Below are positions 1 to 11,639 of a stretch of DNA of 64,000 nucleotides, in pieces; the stretch's first letter is position 1, and each line of letters opens with the position of its first letter. The notes below the pieces were generated by a model. The model was not told where the DNA came from and searched no databases. It was given only the letters and a program-made list of their open reading frames with translations. The DNA is taken from the NCBI GenBank assembly GCA_051453625.1, contig JBOZIK010000001.1, forward strand, positions 27,666,937-27,730,936, written 5' to 3'. The DNA is from Welwitschia mirabilis (lineage: Eukaryota; Gnetophyta; Gnetopsida; Welwitschiales). Both the position numbers and the translations under genes were made by a program.

Positions 1-77
1 TTGTATTTTTCATCTTATTGATAATTAACAGGATTGAAATTGAAACGTGAACTATTGCACAAATATACACAGCAACA
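1..77 (+). repeat. 3' end of an Athila-family LTR, cut by the window edge
   Basis: The first 77 bases match the reverse complement of the LTR at 36,010 and the end of the solo LTR at 21,959. Shared blocks are AACAGGATTGAA, then a GTGAACTATTGCACAAATA-type block and the CAACA terminus. In this family the TATA box reads toward this end, so this is the U5 end of a plus-oriented LTR. The bases after 77 do not look like the primer site at 48,064, so a solo LTR or 3' LTR is more likely than a 5' LTR. What lies before the window is unknown. Confidence 0.75.
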
Positions 78-1139
78 AAAATCAAACCACATAAGATAGC
101 TAAATCATATTAAAAAAATATAAATTTGGATGATCCAATCCTTTTGAAAGAACAAATTAAAGCAATAAAGTAGTTGGAAAAATCAAGAAAGTCACAGACT
201 GAGTCAAGGTTAGACATTGTCAAAAATAAAAATATCAAGCATCAAACAAATAATATAATTATATTGTTAAGGAACTAATAATTATATGAGTATGGGAGAA
301 ACTGATGACTTAGAAATGAATGTACATTTATGATATGTTTCTAATAAAGAATATACTAAATTATTAGCCAATATTATAATATTACCATAATATATTATGA
401 GTTATTATAAGCTAACTTTGTGATGAGTGATGCTATAAAAAGGGAAGTGGTTACAACAAATGGATAGGTACCACAAAGAAAGGAATAATAAACTCTCTAT
501 CACTGCACTTATAAATAGGCATATAGTAGAATCTTGGGAATCTTTTAGAAGTCTTGGAGAAAAGATGAAAAGCACATTCAAGCAAAGAGATCATAGAAGG
601 AAGAGTTATAAAGTGACTACGTAAAGCTCTAATGCCTATTATGAAACATAGGGGAAGTTAATATTTGTATTTTTTTTGCTAAATAATAGAAGCTATGTTA
701 TTATGAAAAGAATCTTATGGTCCTAAATTATGTAATTTTAAAAATTTACATACTATCTTTTTTTACTCTTAATATTGATGATAGCTAGAGTTGATATTAA
801 GATGATGTACTAGTTAGAAATAATTAGTGTAGATGATTTGGCTATCTTTTCTCTATTTTAGTTATTTTGTTATTCCTACATTCTATAACTATTATTTATA
901 ATAAAATTCTATGAAAATAAATTTTTTCTAGAAATAGTCATTCTTCACAAAGTTCATATTCTAATCTAAAGTCTTTATTATGAGTTAAAAAATTCCCTTA
1001 TAAAAATTTTAATGATTTAAGAATGTGCATAATTATGGTAGTTTAAGCTGTATGTTTTTCAGGAATTTTATTAATATTTTACTTTTTTAAAGAATTTTTC
1101 TGAATTTAGTTAAATATTTTATAGCATTTTTATTTAATC
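78..1139. other. Unassigned A+T-rich spacer
   Basis: No reading frame, terminal repeat or RNA signature was recognised. A TATA-like GCTATAAAAAGG lies near 430 but has no supported transcript. The stretch lies between an LTR end and an integrase relic, so it may be decayed retroelement DNA; that is inference from position only. Confidence 0.4.
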
Positions 1140-1930
1140 ATGGGATTTTTAAAGAGATACTTAAACATTACCATTCTAAGGCTCATGAGGTTACTACTTA
1201 GCTAATAAGACTGCAAAAAAAATCCTCCATTTTGGTTTTTATTGGCCATAAATTTTTAAAGACTCCTACTTTTACTATAAATCTTATGATAACTATCAAG
1301 GTTAGGGAGTCTTTCGCATAGACAAATAATGCTCTTAAATTCCCTCTTTGCTATTGAACCATTTGATGTATAGGAAATCAATTTTGAATGACCTTATCCA
1401 TCATCTAATGGACATTAGTACATTCTTGTTTATATCAAATACATAATTGAATGGGTTGAAGCTTATGCTTTGTAAATAAAAATGATGCTAACATGGTAGT
1501 TAGATTCTTTAAAGAAAATGTTTTAACTCATGTTAACTGTTCATGTGTTTTAATTAGTAATGGAGGAACACACTTTTGTTAAATATAGGGTTACACATAA
1601 AGTCATAACACCTTATCACCTGTAAACAAGTAGCCAATTTTAATTTACAAATATGGCACTTAAGAAAATCCTTTCAAAAGTAATAAACTCAACCTGAAAA
1701 AACAAGTCCTTCAAACATAACGATACCTTATGGACATAATGAATTGCTTATAAAATACCCTTAGGGATGTTATTTTTTCGATTAGTCTATAATAAATCAT
1801 GTCATATACCTATGAAAATTGAGCATAGGGCTTACTAGGAAATTAAAAATATGAACTTAAACTTAGAGGTTATAAAGCAAAAAAGGATCATACAACTCAA
1901 TGAATTAGATGAAAAAAAAATCAACTTCTT
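1140..1930 (+). pseudogene. Athila-like Ty3/gypsy integrase relic
   Basis: Read in shifting plus-strand frames, the order of motifs is that of an Athila-type integrase. A zinc-binding-like HHSKAH block lies near 1,170. It is followed by a GFYWP-like segment, a WVEAYA-like segment near 1,455, SNGGTHF near 1,555, a TPYH block near 1,610, an AYKIPLGM-like segment near 1,745 and LVYNKSCHIP near 1,780. A basic KIEHRAY tail ends in LNELDE near 1,910. The catalytic aspartate expected before GGTHF is asparagine here. Stops and frameshifts are frequent, so no product is possible. In a live element the enzyme would insert the cDNA into chromatin. It lies about 1.7 kb upstream of the long LTR-like repeat at 3,639, a normal spacing to a 3' LTR, but the pairing is unproven. 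Confidence 0.85.
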
Positions 1931-2130
1931 AAAGTTAATGGATACCGACTGAAACATTATCATTCATCCCACCATCCTTTTAAAACTTTTCATTCACTAA
2001 ATTCATTATCAAAGCACTCCATCAAATCCACATCCCATCCACTTGAACCATTAACCCATGAGTTTTTGATACTTATTAATCTAGGTTAAAATCCCTTTAA
2101 ATAAAAACCCATAATAAGAGATCATGTTAT

Positions 2131-2326
2131 CAGTCAAGTAATGGTTAAAATGTCGTTTACGCATGGGCTTTTAAAGGANNNNNNNNNNNNNNNNNNNNNN
2201 NNNNNNNNNNNNNNNNNNNNNNNNNNNNNNNNNNNNNNNNNNNNNNNNNNNNNNNNNNNNNNNNNNNNNNNNNNNNNNCAGTCAAGTAATGGTTAAAATG
2301 TAGTTTACGCATGGGCTTTTAAAGGA
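2131..2326. repeat. Contig-edge duplication around a 100-N gap
   Basis: The 48 bases before the gap (2131-2178) recur after it (2279-2326) with one difference, TCG versus TAG. A fixed 100-N gap with identical flanks means two overlapping contigs or alleles were not merged. Confidence 0.9.
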
Positions 2327-3107
2327 AAGAATAGTTATTTTGAGTAGGTGATATAAGGATGCATTTACTTGGGGTCTTTAGTTTTGGAAAAATGTGGTTG
2401 AGAAGGTGGGATTTACCTTCACATGTGCTCTTTAAGTAAAATGCCTTTAATGGGGATAAGATTTGTCTTAACTACACTAATGGGTTAATCACCCCTTTTA
2501 AGTGCATAAAAATGACTGTAAGAAGACAAAGAAAAGAAAATAATATATCTCTTCTCTAAAGGCATGTTATATTAATCACTTAGTTGTGTTTAGTAAACTA
2601 CATTAAAACTATGGATTCCTATTAGCAATGAAGCTCTAATGATCTAATTTGTGACATGTTCAACTGCATCAGGGTTATAAACGATTATTGATAATGCAAC
2701 ACTGATTTTTGTATAATACAACATGCTTACCTCTATTAGTAGAAAATGTCATAATATTGGATGCTCAATGTAATTCAAAGGCATAATAATAAGGGGGTAT
2801 GCAAAGGTAGAAATGAAAAATAAAGGAATGAATAAGTGGGAATTGAAGGCCTTATATGAATTATTGTCTCTTAACTTTCATACTTAGGATTGACATTGAT
2901 TCCTTAGATTCTTATGGATTACTTGGTTAAAACTTCACTTGCTTCATAATGGGGTCCACTAAAAGAATACAAAAATATCATAAAGGGCTAATAACTTAAA
3001 AGATTTCATCCATTTATTTGTTAGCTTTTGGTTTTACTTAATTCATGCATTTGACATCTCATTTATCTCTTATCACTTTACTACATTCCACTTTATATCA
3101 TTTTCAT

Positions 3108-3311
3108 GAGAATTAACTCTTAAGGCATTAACAATTTTTACAAGTAGTTTTTTAACTTANNNNNNNNNNNNNNNNNNNNNNNNNNNNNNNNNNNNNNNNN
3201 NNNNNNNNNNNNNNNNNNNNNNNNNNNNNNNNNNNNNNNNNNNNNNNNNNNNNNNNNNNGAGAATTAACTCTTAAGGCATTAACAATTTTTACAAGTAGT
3301 TTTTTAACTTA
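3108..3311. repeat. Contig-edge duplication around a 100-N gap
   Basis: The 52 bases at 3108-3159 recur exactly at 3260-3311 across 100 Ns. This is another unmerged overlap rather than a genomic tandem repeat. Confidence 0.9.
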
Positions 3312-4141
3312 GCACATGTTTACTCGTAAATAGATAATCTTTTTCCTTACCTTAATTTTGTTTTTAATAAAAGAACTCTTCATGATTTATCTATGCCCAC
3401 ATTCTCAAAATACTTAACATTTTCATGATAAAAAAGTCAAGTTTTAATTAGGGGTAGTAACATCTTGGTTATTCACTAAAAGTTTTTTGCTTTAATGCAT
3501 TAATTACATAAAATTGATTATAAATTTTGAGTCATATCATTTACACTCTTGACATTCTTTTGACATAGATAATTTTTTCATGCCATATTTTTATTGACTT
3601 TTTTGCTAAGGCACTAGTAAAATACTATTTAGGAAGTGTGTTAATATGTAAAAATTGACATTTATATCAAGTGTTTCAGACCAATTTATTTTAAAGAAAG
3701 ATATTAATTTAATTTTTTTAATAATTAAATATGTCTTCTATTATTTTTAAAATAAAATTTAATATTATGTTTTTTTCTAAATTAATTACAAATTCTTAAC
3801 ATGTTTTAGAGTACATGGTAGAAAAAAGACTTAATTATGCATAAATAGTGATGGAAAATGGAGACATGAGGTGGTGACACATAGTAGAAGCAATTGAAGA
3901 CATATAGTAGAAGCATGTGGAGTTGGCATGGAGAGATGTGGTAAAAGCACTAATTGTTAGAGGAATTTAGCTCCAAAGGCTACATGTTGGACTCATCATG
4001 ATGAATAATCCATCGAATGCTACCTAACAGCCTCCACCAAATGCTATAAGACAGAATCTTATGTACCTAATGCTAAATGATGAAAAATTTACCTAATAAT
4101 ATAAGACAAAACTTTTAACCAATCCTCATCCCCATCTCTTC

Positions 4142-4150
4142 CTATAAAAG
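4142..4150 (+). promoter_or_regulatory. TATA-like box in the long LTR, copy 1
   Basis: CTATAAAAG follows a pyrimidine-rich CCCCATCTCTTC tract. The same arrangement, CCCATCTATC then CTATAAAATG, is found at the matching place in copy 2. Conservation between copies supports an LTR promoter position. Confidence 0.5.
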
Positions 4151-4649
4151 AGCATTGAACCCTTTATTCTATTCATCCTTTATTTGGAGAAATTTGAGAC
4201 TTTGGAACATTTACTTGTTATGGCTATCTAGGTGACTCTTTAGGTGAGTGAGATTGTTTATGAGGATTGCTGAGGAGTGTTCTATCCAATACCTAATAAT
4301 TGCTTGAAATGACTTATTTATAGGCTATAAGTCAGCTAACATTCCCAGCCTAATAGGATGACTTAGCTAGTATTCGTAAAAGAAAAAGAGTATCTATAAA
4401 AGTGAAATGTGGAACATTCCTCCTTAGATCATGGGAATTTTTCCTTTTTCAGGTGCTAATTGTAGAAGGGTTCCATCCATTGTCGATGTAGGTCCTGGTC
4501 TACTATTGTATAAGTACTATACCCACCAAGGATCCTCTTCCATTTTTCTAACCAAATCATTTTAATCTTGACTTATTTCGGGTAGCAAAGGAACTTGAGA
4601 TTCTTATGAAATCATATTAACTATTACAGTCCAATCCATTAATTACTTC

Positions 4650-6060
4650 CAATTGATAATACAATATTCACAATCATAGTTATTACAAGTTAGAGAGACA
4701 ACATTCGTAGGTAATTTTCTAATAGGATTAGGCATAGGCTGAGTATATGAGAATATTCTAAGCATATTTAAGGATAATTTAGTAAATTACTCCATTGTAG
4801 TATCTTCTGGGACTGCTGGTAATTCTTCAAGTGGAATAAATTCTTCTTCATATTTTGGAAATGGATTAATTAAAATACTATTCATGGTAAGAAAATATTT
4901 CCAATTATTATACATTTTATGGTACCTCAAATTCCACTTCAGATAGTGCATATCCCACTAAGTATGACTTGGAAATTCCCACATAGTATCTAATATAACC
5001 AATTCTTGTACTATCTCATTTACTATTGAAGGTCTTCTAGTAAATGTTGTCTTTTCTTTAGCTCACACAACATCATCTTACACATTAGGAAGCTTCTGAT
5101 CAAACTTGTCTTTGATAACTGCCATATTATTATAGCATCTTTATAGATTATAAGTAATTATAGTGCTAACACATTTTTTTAGAGGAATTTTGATAGGAGC
5201 TAATTTCATTCCTAACAGTTGCACAGGGTGAAGAGTGTATAACCAATTCTAACTTTCTTAGGATTCAATATCAAAGGATAAAAACCTACCTTTGGAACAT
5301 GATTAACGCTACTCACTCGAAGGCATGTATTAAGGTCTGTGGTATATACATATATATACCAAGATCCTTTGATTGATGCCTTATCTAATACAGAATAAAG
5401 GTAATAAGGTCTACATATTGGATTTCCTTAACATTCTATATAACTAGAGAAATTTGTAATATCGTAAAGGAAATCCAAAGAAAAAGAATTTGTATTCATT
5501 AGATTATCTAGATAATAATCTTTTACCCAATGTGTAGTATCCAGATCTTCTTTTTTAGGAGTAAATCCAAATTCTTTCCACCAACTTGCAAATTCTATCT
5601 ATACGTTTGGAACATCAACAAATTCTGTACTCCATGTTAAACTTGTTTTTTTCATATCTAACTAGATTATCTTGTTTAAAAAATATGACTTCTGTCTATA
5701 AAATAATGGCCATATAAACCAAAAACCATCAACATACTAATTAGTATCCATATAAATAATATTGCATAATGGAGTTACCTTTTTCCATTTGAAATCAATG
5801 AAAGTATTACTTCAGTTGATGTTCAACATTCTACATAGCATTTTGATTATGTTCCTCAAACTCATCAATATTTGCTAGGATAATTTCATCTTATTCTTGA
5901 AATTTGGCAATCATTTTATAGCTTCTCAAAAATCATCTGGATAAGTTTCATGTGAGACACTTTATCTTTTCTAGGAATTCTTCATTTCTTACCTTGATGA
6001 GGATCTTGACTTGCTGTTATAGGTCCAAGAGTTCCTATAACATTTGCTTCACCTTCGACC
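4650..6060 (-). pseudogene. Degraded frame downstream of pararetroviral RNase H, function unknown
   Basis: Beyond RNase H the minus strand keeps long coding-like stretches with sparse stops. One runs MAMVEGEANV from about 6,070. Another, at about 5,300-5,660, is rich in Trp and acidic residues (EFASWWKEFGF, then DTTHWVKDYY). I do not recognise a family for it. Its place after pol on the same strand fits a second, poorly conserved frame of some plant pararetroviruses, or a C-terminal extension of the polyprotein. Stops interrupt it, so it is not expressed as one product. Confidence 0.45.
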
Positions 6061-6069
6061 ATTGCCATT

Positions 6070-6475
6070 TTTGCTTTAATAAGTTATCTTGTTAACAAAT
6101 TAGCTAGTAAATTTTTATCTCCTTCGATATGTTGAACCTTGTATTTATAGCCTTTCAAAATTGCTCACCACTAATAAAATCTAAACTATGTATCCTTTTC
6201 TTTATTCTATTTCTTTAATAAAAAAACTATATTCCAAGAATCTGTCTTTAGAATAAAGCTTTTTGTGATAAGAATTGAATATAGCTTTCCAAAGATTGGA
6301 TAATGCTTAGCATCTCTTTATCTTCTATTAGCCATTTTTTCTCATTTGGTTTGAATTATCCTGACATATATCTTATCAATCTATTTGGTGAATTTGCTTT
6401 TTCTTTTTTAAAAAGGATAGCACCCCAATAGTTATTATATGCATCTATATAGAATATATGGGTTATTACGAGTAG
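6070..6475 (-). pseudogene. Pararetroviral RNase H relic
   Basis: Minus-strand reading gives, in order, a DAYNNYWGAILF segment near 6,440, an SGxFKPNEKKW segment near 6,360, then EDKEMLSII, and finally KVQHIEGDKNLLAN close to 6,080. This is the order of a pararetroviral RNase H, including the DA..WGA start, the glutamate in the ..KE.L.. helix and the closing HIEG.xN.LAD-like block with its final Asp replaced by Asn. Stops and at least one frameshift interrupt it. It follows the RT at the expected spacing. Confidence 0.75.
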
Positions 6476-6683
6476 GATGCAAAGTAGGAAGTGTCTTATT
6501 TGCATGTTTTAACTTTTATACCTCATCTTTTACTTCCTTCATCCATACATATGGTTATTTCTTCATACATTTCTATATATGCTTTGCCTTTTTGCTTAGA
6601 TATAGAATATCTTCTTAAGCATAATTCACTAATCCTAGGAAGCGCTAGCATTCGTTTTTGCTCTTGAGTGATGTAGGAAATTT

Positions 6684-7187
6684 CTAAAGGTTGACAGTAA
6701 CATGTTCTTGTAGCTGTATCTTGCCTTTACTAATTCTTACTCCAAGAAATTTAATTTCTGTCTTGGATATCTTCATTTCCTTTAGATCTGAACTAAGGCC
6801 AATTCCATAAGTAAGGCAAAGATCAGCAAATATATCAAGTTGTTTATAATGTTCTTCAAGATTGTTTGAATAAAGAAGAAAATCATCAATGTAATTTGCA
6901 ATAAAATCATAAGGATTAAATATCATATCCATTTGATATTGAAAGATTGCAGGAGCATTCTTTAATTCAAAAGGCATCACTTTTCATTCAAATAATCCTT
7001 TATGTATTGCAAAATCTATCTTATGCTTGTCTTCTTCCTTAATAATGATTTGATGATATTCACTTTTACAATTACATTTAGAATAAATTTCTCTTTGAGC
7101 CACTCTATTTATTATCTTATATTTATCTTTCATTGGCATAACAAAATCAATTGTAATAGCATTTAAAGGTTTATAATTAATAATCAT
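6684..7187 (-). pseudogene. Pararetroviral reverse transcriptase relic
   Basis: One minus-strand frame, broken by a single in-frame TGA near 6,983, covers most of the RT palm. It starts at INYKPLN, passes a KSEYHQI block, then MPF.LKNAPAIFQ. The polymerase motif YIDD (6882-6893) is intact, and KISKTEIKFLG with a short IQLQEH tail follows. YIDD plus this tail resemble Caulimoviridae RT more than gypsy RT, whose copies in this window have different surroundings. Beyond about 6,684 the frame continues through stops with an FLGL.NYA block, the usual link to RNase H. The domain cannot be made as one protein. Confidence 0.85.
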
Positions 7188-7697
7188 TTAAGCCTTTTCT
7201 CTTGTTATTTCAGAATGATTTCGAACAATAAAAGCACCAAAACTGTAATCAGAATGAAAGAGTCTAATCAAATCCTTTTCTAATAATTTGCTTACTTGAC
7301 TTTATAATTCATTTTCATCTTCTTTAGGCAATCTAATTAAAGAACTTTTAACTAGAATTTAATGCACCAATGGAATTTCAGCTATCATTCCATATCTATT
7401 CCACTTCTCTAATGGATGTTCTATATAACAGCTGAGTAACTTTGCTTTTATTCTTTTTTTATATTGAATTTCATTAGATTTTCTTTTATTTTTTTCTTCC
7501 TTATTATCTTAACATAGTTACTAATTCATCTTGATAATAGAATTGAAGTCTATTTGAATATATTGTTATAGCTTGTAATTCTTTTAATAAGACATACCTA
7601 TACCAATTGAATGACTTGATACTTCAATGTTAAAAAAATCTATTTTCATATTTTCATCTCCAATCCATATCTTTAAATCTTTAGAAACCTAATCAAT

Positions 7698-7895
7698 CTA
7701 TCTAGAACCATTCATCATTTTGACTAAATAAGGATTTGGCAATTTTATCCATATAGTAGTGATTACATTCTTTACAAAATTTGATGTAGCTCTAGTATCA
7801 ACTAATGCATCATAATAATTATTTTCAACTTTTACTAAAATTAAAACAAACTTAATCTTTTTACCTTCTATCATAGTTCTTACTATTTCTTCCAC
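7698..7895 (-). pseudogene. Pararetroviral aspartic protease relic
   Basis: A 65-residue minus-strand frame contains YDALVDTRATSNF, which corresponds to the D-T/S-G-A active-site loop of retroviral-type aspartic proteases. The glycine is arginine here, which should inactivate the site. Upstream is a K-rich VLILVKVENN strand that fits the N-terminal beta strand. It lies about 510 bp before the RT on the same strand, the normal order of a pararetroviral polyprotein. Confidence 0.75.
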
Positions 7896-8250
7896 TTCTT
7901 ATTGAGATTCATCTCCTTTACGATTATCTTCATTTGTGTTATCTTGGATTGAAGGATTATGAGTTTGTAACACAAACTGTTACTGTTGTTTTATCTTTTT
8001 ACTATGGGGCAGAGAAGAAGTTTGTGTTATGGACAAACAATGATTTACTTATAAAGAGTCATGAGAACTATAACAAACAGAATTTTTAGAGTTAGATAAT
8101 TCTTCATAATCAATTTCAATAAGATTAGTTTCTTGGAAATAGGCAATAAGATAACTTTGAAGTGAATAATTGTAAAGAATAAATTGTTGATATCTTGAAG
8201 CTAGTTTACTTCCTTACTCTCTTAGATTAAGTTCAAACTCAATTATAAAT
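7896..8250 (-). pseudogene. Polyprotein segment upstream of the pararetroviral protease
   Basis: The same reading frame as the protease can be followed back for about 350 bp with four or five TAA/TAG stops. It carries polar, acidic sequence such as NLIEIDYEELSNS and a Ser/Gln-rich linker. This would be the region between coat-like protein and protease; no zinc knuckle is visible. Most stops lie where the neighbouring context is Gln-rich, fitting C-to-T decay of CAA/CAG codons. Confidence 0.45.
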
Positions 8251-10888
8251 TTCATCTCTTCTTCTTTTTATTTTCTATTTATGCTTATATTAAAGATCAA
8301 AGTTAGTGCAATTCTAACCAATAACCTATGTTATCTCTAAGGAAGAATGATACAAAGTGTTATACTTAGTTTAAATCCATATGTTGTACTACAAAGTTAA
8401 CTAATAACATACATAGGAACTTTACTAATTAAATTAAGAAGAAAAACCCTACCTGTATTAGTTAACTAAAAAAGGCTTAGTATAGAGTGATGAAGCTTAA
8501 AGTGGATATTTCATGTCAATCGGTATTTATTTTTCTATTTATGATAAAGTCATAAAGATAGATACTTTTTAAATCTCTAAAATCTTAGTGAGAATGAAAT
8601 TTTTTTAATGAAATACATCATATCCTACATAGCCTAAATGCTAGTCAAATGTCATTAGTTATCATAAGAATGATGTTTTAATAGGATGAGAAATGGGATG
8701 TACTTGAAAATCATAAGAGTTACACATGTAATTTAGAAAATAAGACCTAGTGAGATATAAATGAAAAAGTAAAGAAAGCCACATAAGTTAAGAAGTGTAG
8801 AGAGGAAAATCAAAAGAAACCCTATTTAGCACTATAATCTTGTATCTTTAACATTGTATCTCTAGCATTTGTGAAATTTTAAGAAATGCTAGGGAAGAAC
8901 CATTTATCCCTACCTTGAAAGAAAAGTAAAAACACTAGAGGAAATATAAANNNNNNNNNNNNNNNNNNNNNNNNNNNNNNNNNNNNNNNNNNNNNNNNNN
9001 NAATTAAAGTGATTTTAAAATGTAAGAAAAATAAAAACTAAAATACCATATAAAAGAATAAAATAATAAATTACACCTATTAAAAAATATTAAAAATGTG
9101 AAAAATCAAGGGCCATGTCCTATTTATATTAGAAAATAAATCTTTAGATTAAATTTTATTAACTTAACTTAATTATAATTAATTTAAACAAGACCTAATT
9201 AATCCTAATTAAACTCTAATTGGACTACAACTAATTTTTTTTCCACTTACCTAAATTAAGGTTAAGTAAACCTTTAATAAAAAATAGTAAAAACAAGGGT
9301 AAGTGACATCACATTACTGTATTTAACATTGCATAAAGAGACTTCACATCACACTTGAAAGATAGACATTATACTTTCTCAGATTTCATACTTAAAAGTC
9401 CAACATTATATAAAACAAATTTTTTACACTAGATTATACATATTTAACCTGTAAACCATAGTAAATTAATATATTTTTAAGGATATGAATATCATAATTA
9501 TAATTAATTTATTATTAATTATATCTATCTATGAATTATTTAGATTTTTATTAAAAATAATTGACTTTTAATATTTCATTTAAATATCATCCTAAGATAT
9601 CTAAACTTTGTTTAGCCAAACTAATTAAAGGTGATAACACCATTATCAAGACCACTAGTGTCATTGATGTTATGGAGAAAAGTGAATTCTATAAATAAGG
9701 ATAAGATAATTAGATTCTAAGATGATAAAGTAACCTTATAACTTAATTCTAGACTAGTCTATGAAGACCAAGAACTACATATTGATATCTTATTATCCAA
9801 GGAAACATGTTATTTATTCATTAATAATAAAGATAAACCAATGGAGATATCTATCCCTTAGAAAATATATAAAATAATAGCCTATCCCTAAGTTTTAATC
9901 ATCCTAGATCCTTATCTTTTATTCTTGATTAATACTAGAAGATTTAAATTATCCATTATTAAATTACTATTTTTCATCATTTGTCAAACCTTTATTAGAT
10001 TAGATATAGAATTTCAAGGATTATGATGATGGATTATTGTATAATAAAGTTTTATTTCTCTTTTGTGCCTTCTTGAGTCTATGGAGATGATTATTTCATG
10101 TGGAATCTATGATGCCTTAACTTAATTTCAAAGTTGGTAATCTTTATAGTGGTCCATCATTAGTGAATGTATTTGGATCTTTGATTAAATTTGATTTACA
10201 TTTTCATCGCTTATTTAATTAGAAGTATTAGTTATGTAATAGTATCTTTTGAATATTCCTTACACTAATTTTATAGGATTATTTCTGTAATGATTTGTAT
10301 GATTTAAATGATTAATAAATTACTAGGTAAAATATTTCATTGTATTCTTTTGTTATTATACATTTCATTATAAAATGTAACATATCCATTATTTTAATTC
10401 ATTTACATTCAAACTCTATCGTGGAATAATTTATTACTTATTTAGAAAATCAAGTTATTCTTAGTAAATTATTTCTCAATTGTTTAAGAATTGCATGATA
10501 GATTATGTCATGAATAGCTATTTTTTATTCTTAAAATAATACATTAAATTAGTTGGATACTTTCTTTAATTACTATATGAATCCCTCTTACACTTAAACA
10601 TACCTTTAAAAAGTTTTGTTAATTATTCAAATATTTAAAATACGTTTTTAGTTATTATGATAGAATGATAATTAAGATTATTTATACTATAATACAAGCC
10701 TGAGTTTGTTATTTAAAACTACTTTGTTTACCTTGATTACTATGGCATACCTTCTATAAGTTAGAACATATTTTAAAGATAAATGTATAGCAAGTTTTTG
10801 AATCTATTATAAGGGATTATAATTATTATTCCTTGGCTTCCATTTAAAGAAATTCTTTATTTTCTAATTTTTTGATGTTTCTTTAACA

Positions 10889-11639
10889 ATATTTAACTAG
10901 GTGCATATAGAGCATAAAAACATAGATTTATGGATATTTTCTTTAGATATATACATAGGATGACTATTATATTAAGGCATGATTCATCATTATTTTTGAA
11001 TTTGTGGTAGTAGAAATGATAGATCTAATTCATTTATCAAAATTAATAGATCCTCCCTGTGTGTTTTTCTATTAATAGATACTGGTATTTTTTTGAATAA
11101 AATTGTGTTAAAATAAGAAATTTTTTCTGTGAGGTACTCTATATCAAATAGCATAATCCTTTGACCTTTTTTAAAAAAATTGTTGTGACATAAACTTTCC
11201 ATCCTAGCTAGTGTTGTCATCATTTCTACTAGCTTCCTCATACTTTCTCTAATTCTATTTATTATTATTTGGTAGATTGTATATTTTAATAATCTTTGTT
11301 ATTTTACATTAGCACTCTATTTTAAAATTATTTTTATGCATCATTAAATTATATCTATTGCTAGCCAATTCATAAGAAAAGTGATAAAAATGGGAATACC
11401 AATTACTTCTAGATGATTCTAATTTTAAAATATCTAAAACCTTGAATTCAAACTACCAATATGTTAACTAAATACACTATTAACATTCTCTTAACTAAGT
11501 TAATCATGTTTAATATGGATAGAAATAGTATGCATCAAGAAATCCTAGGAAAAGTTTAAAACCAATATGAAAACCTAAGTACTTAGCTACATCTTCTAGT
11601 ATGATCTCATCTACTCACATAAACAAAATTTAAATGAAA
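10889..11639. other. Leader-like spacer before the gag relic
   Basis: No primer-binding site of the Athila type (as at 48,064) was recognised immediately after the repeat. A minus-strand frame at 10,990-11,241 has no recognisable motif. The position suggests the untranslated leader of the plus-strand element. Confidence 0.35.

Larger units (their letters stand above)
1931..3638. other. Non-coding retroelement-like spacer with two unmerged contig joins
   Basis: No protein motif was recognised on either strand. The position between an integrase relic and an LTR-like repeat fits the long 3' region of Athila-type elements. Two 100-N gaps interrupt it, each flanked by the same sequence on both sides (separate entries). 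Confidence 0.45.
4256..8285 (-). mobile_element. Endogenous pararetrovirus relic (caulimovirus type)
   Basis: Minus-strand relics occur in the order protease, reverse transcriptase, RNase H, then a further frame. This is the pol order of plant pararetroviruses (Caulimoviridae). The RT has YIDD and a C-terminal part ending in a short GKIQLQ-like block, and no integrase follows RNase H. These features favour a caulimovirid over a Ty3/gypsy retrotransposon. Several in-frame stops and at least one shift break every frame. No movement-protein signature was recognised. The flanks belong to one LTR-like repeat that is continuous in its second copy, so this segment is an insertion. Exact edges are uncertain by some tens of bases. 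The genus is not assigned. Confidence 0.75.
3639..10888 (+). mobile_element. Long LTR-like repeat, copy 1, split by a pararetrovirus
   Basis: Starts TGTTAATATG and appears to end TTTAACA, giving inverted TGTTAA/TTAACA termini. It aligns by eye with 26,486-29,755 in three blocks: about 3,639-4,255 with 26,486-27,200; 8,286-8,600 with 27,720-28,000; and 9,420-10,850 with 28,350-29,740. The intervening 4.0 kb is the pararetrovirus, so the native repeat is about 3.2 kb. A 51-N gap lies at 8951-9001. Gag-like coding starts about 750 bp downstream, as after a 5' LTR. The two copies could be the LTRs of one plus-strand Athila-like element, or separate LTR-plus-leader fragments; I cannot decide. Confidence 0.6.

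Noticed and set aside
425-445. TATA-like GCTATAAAAAGG as a host gene promoter
   Set aside because: No downstream gene and no conserved context.
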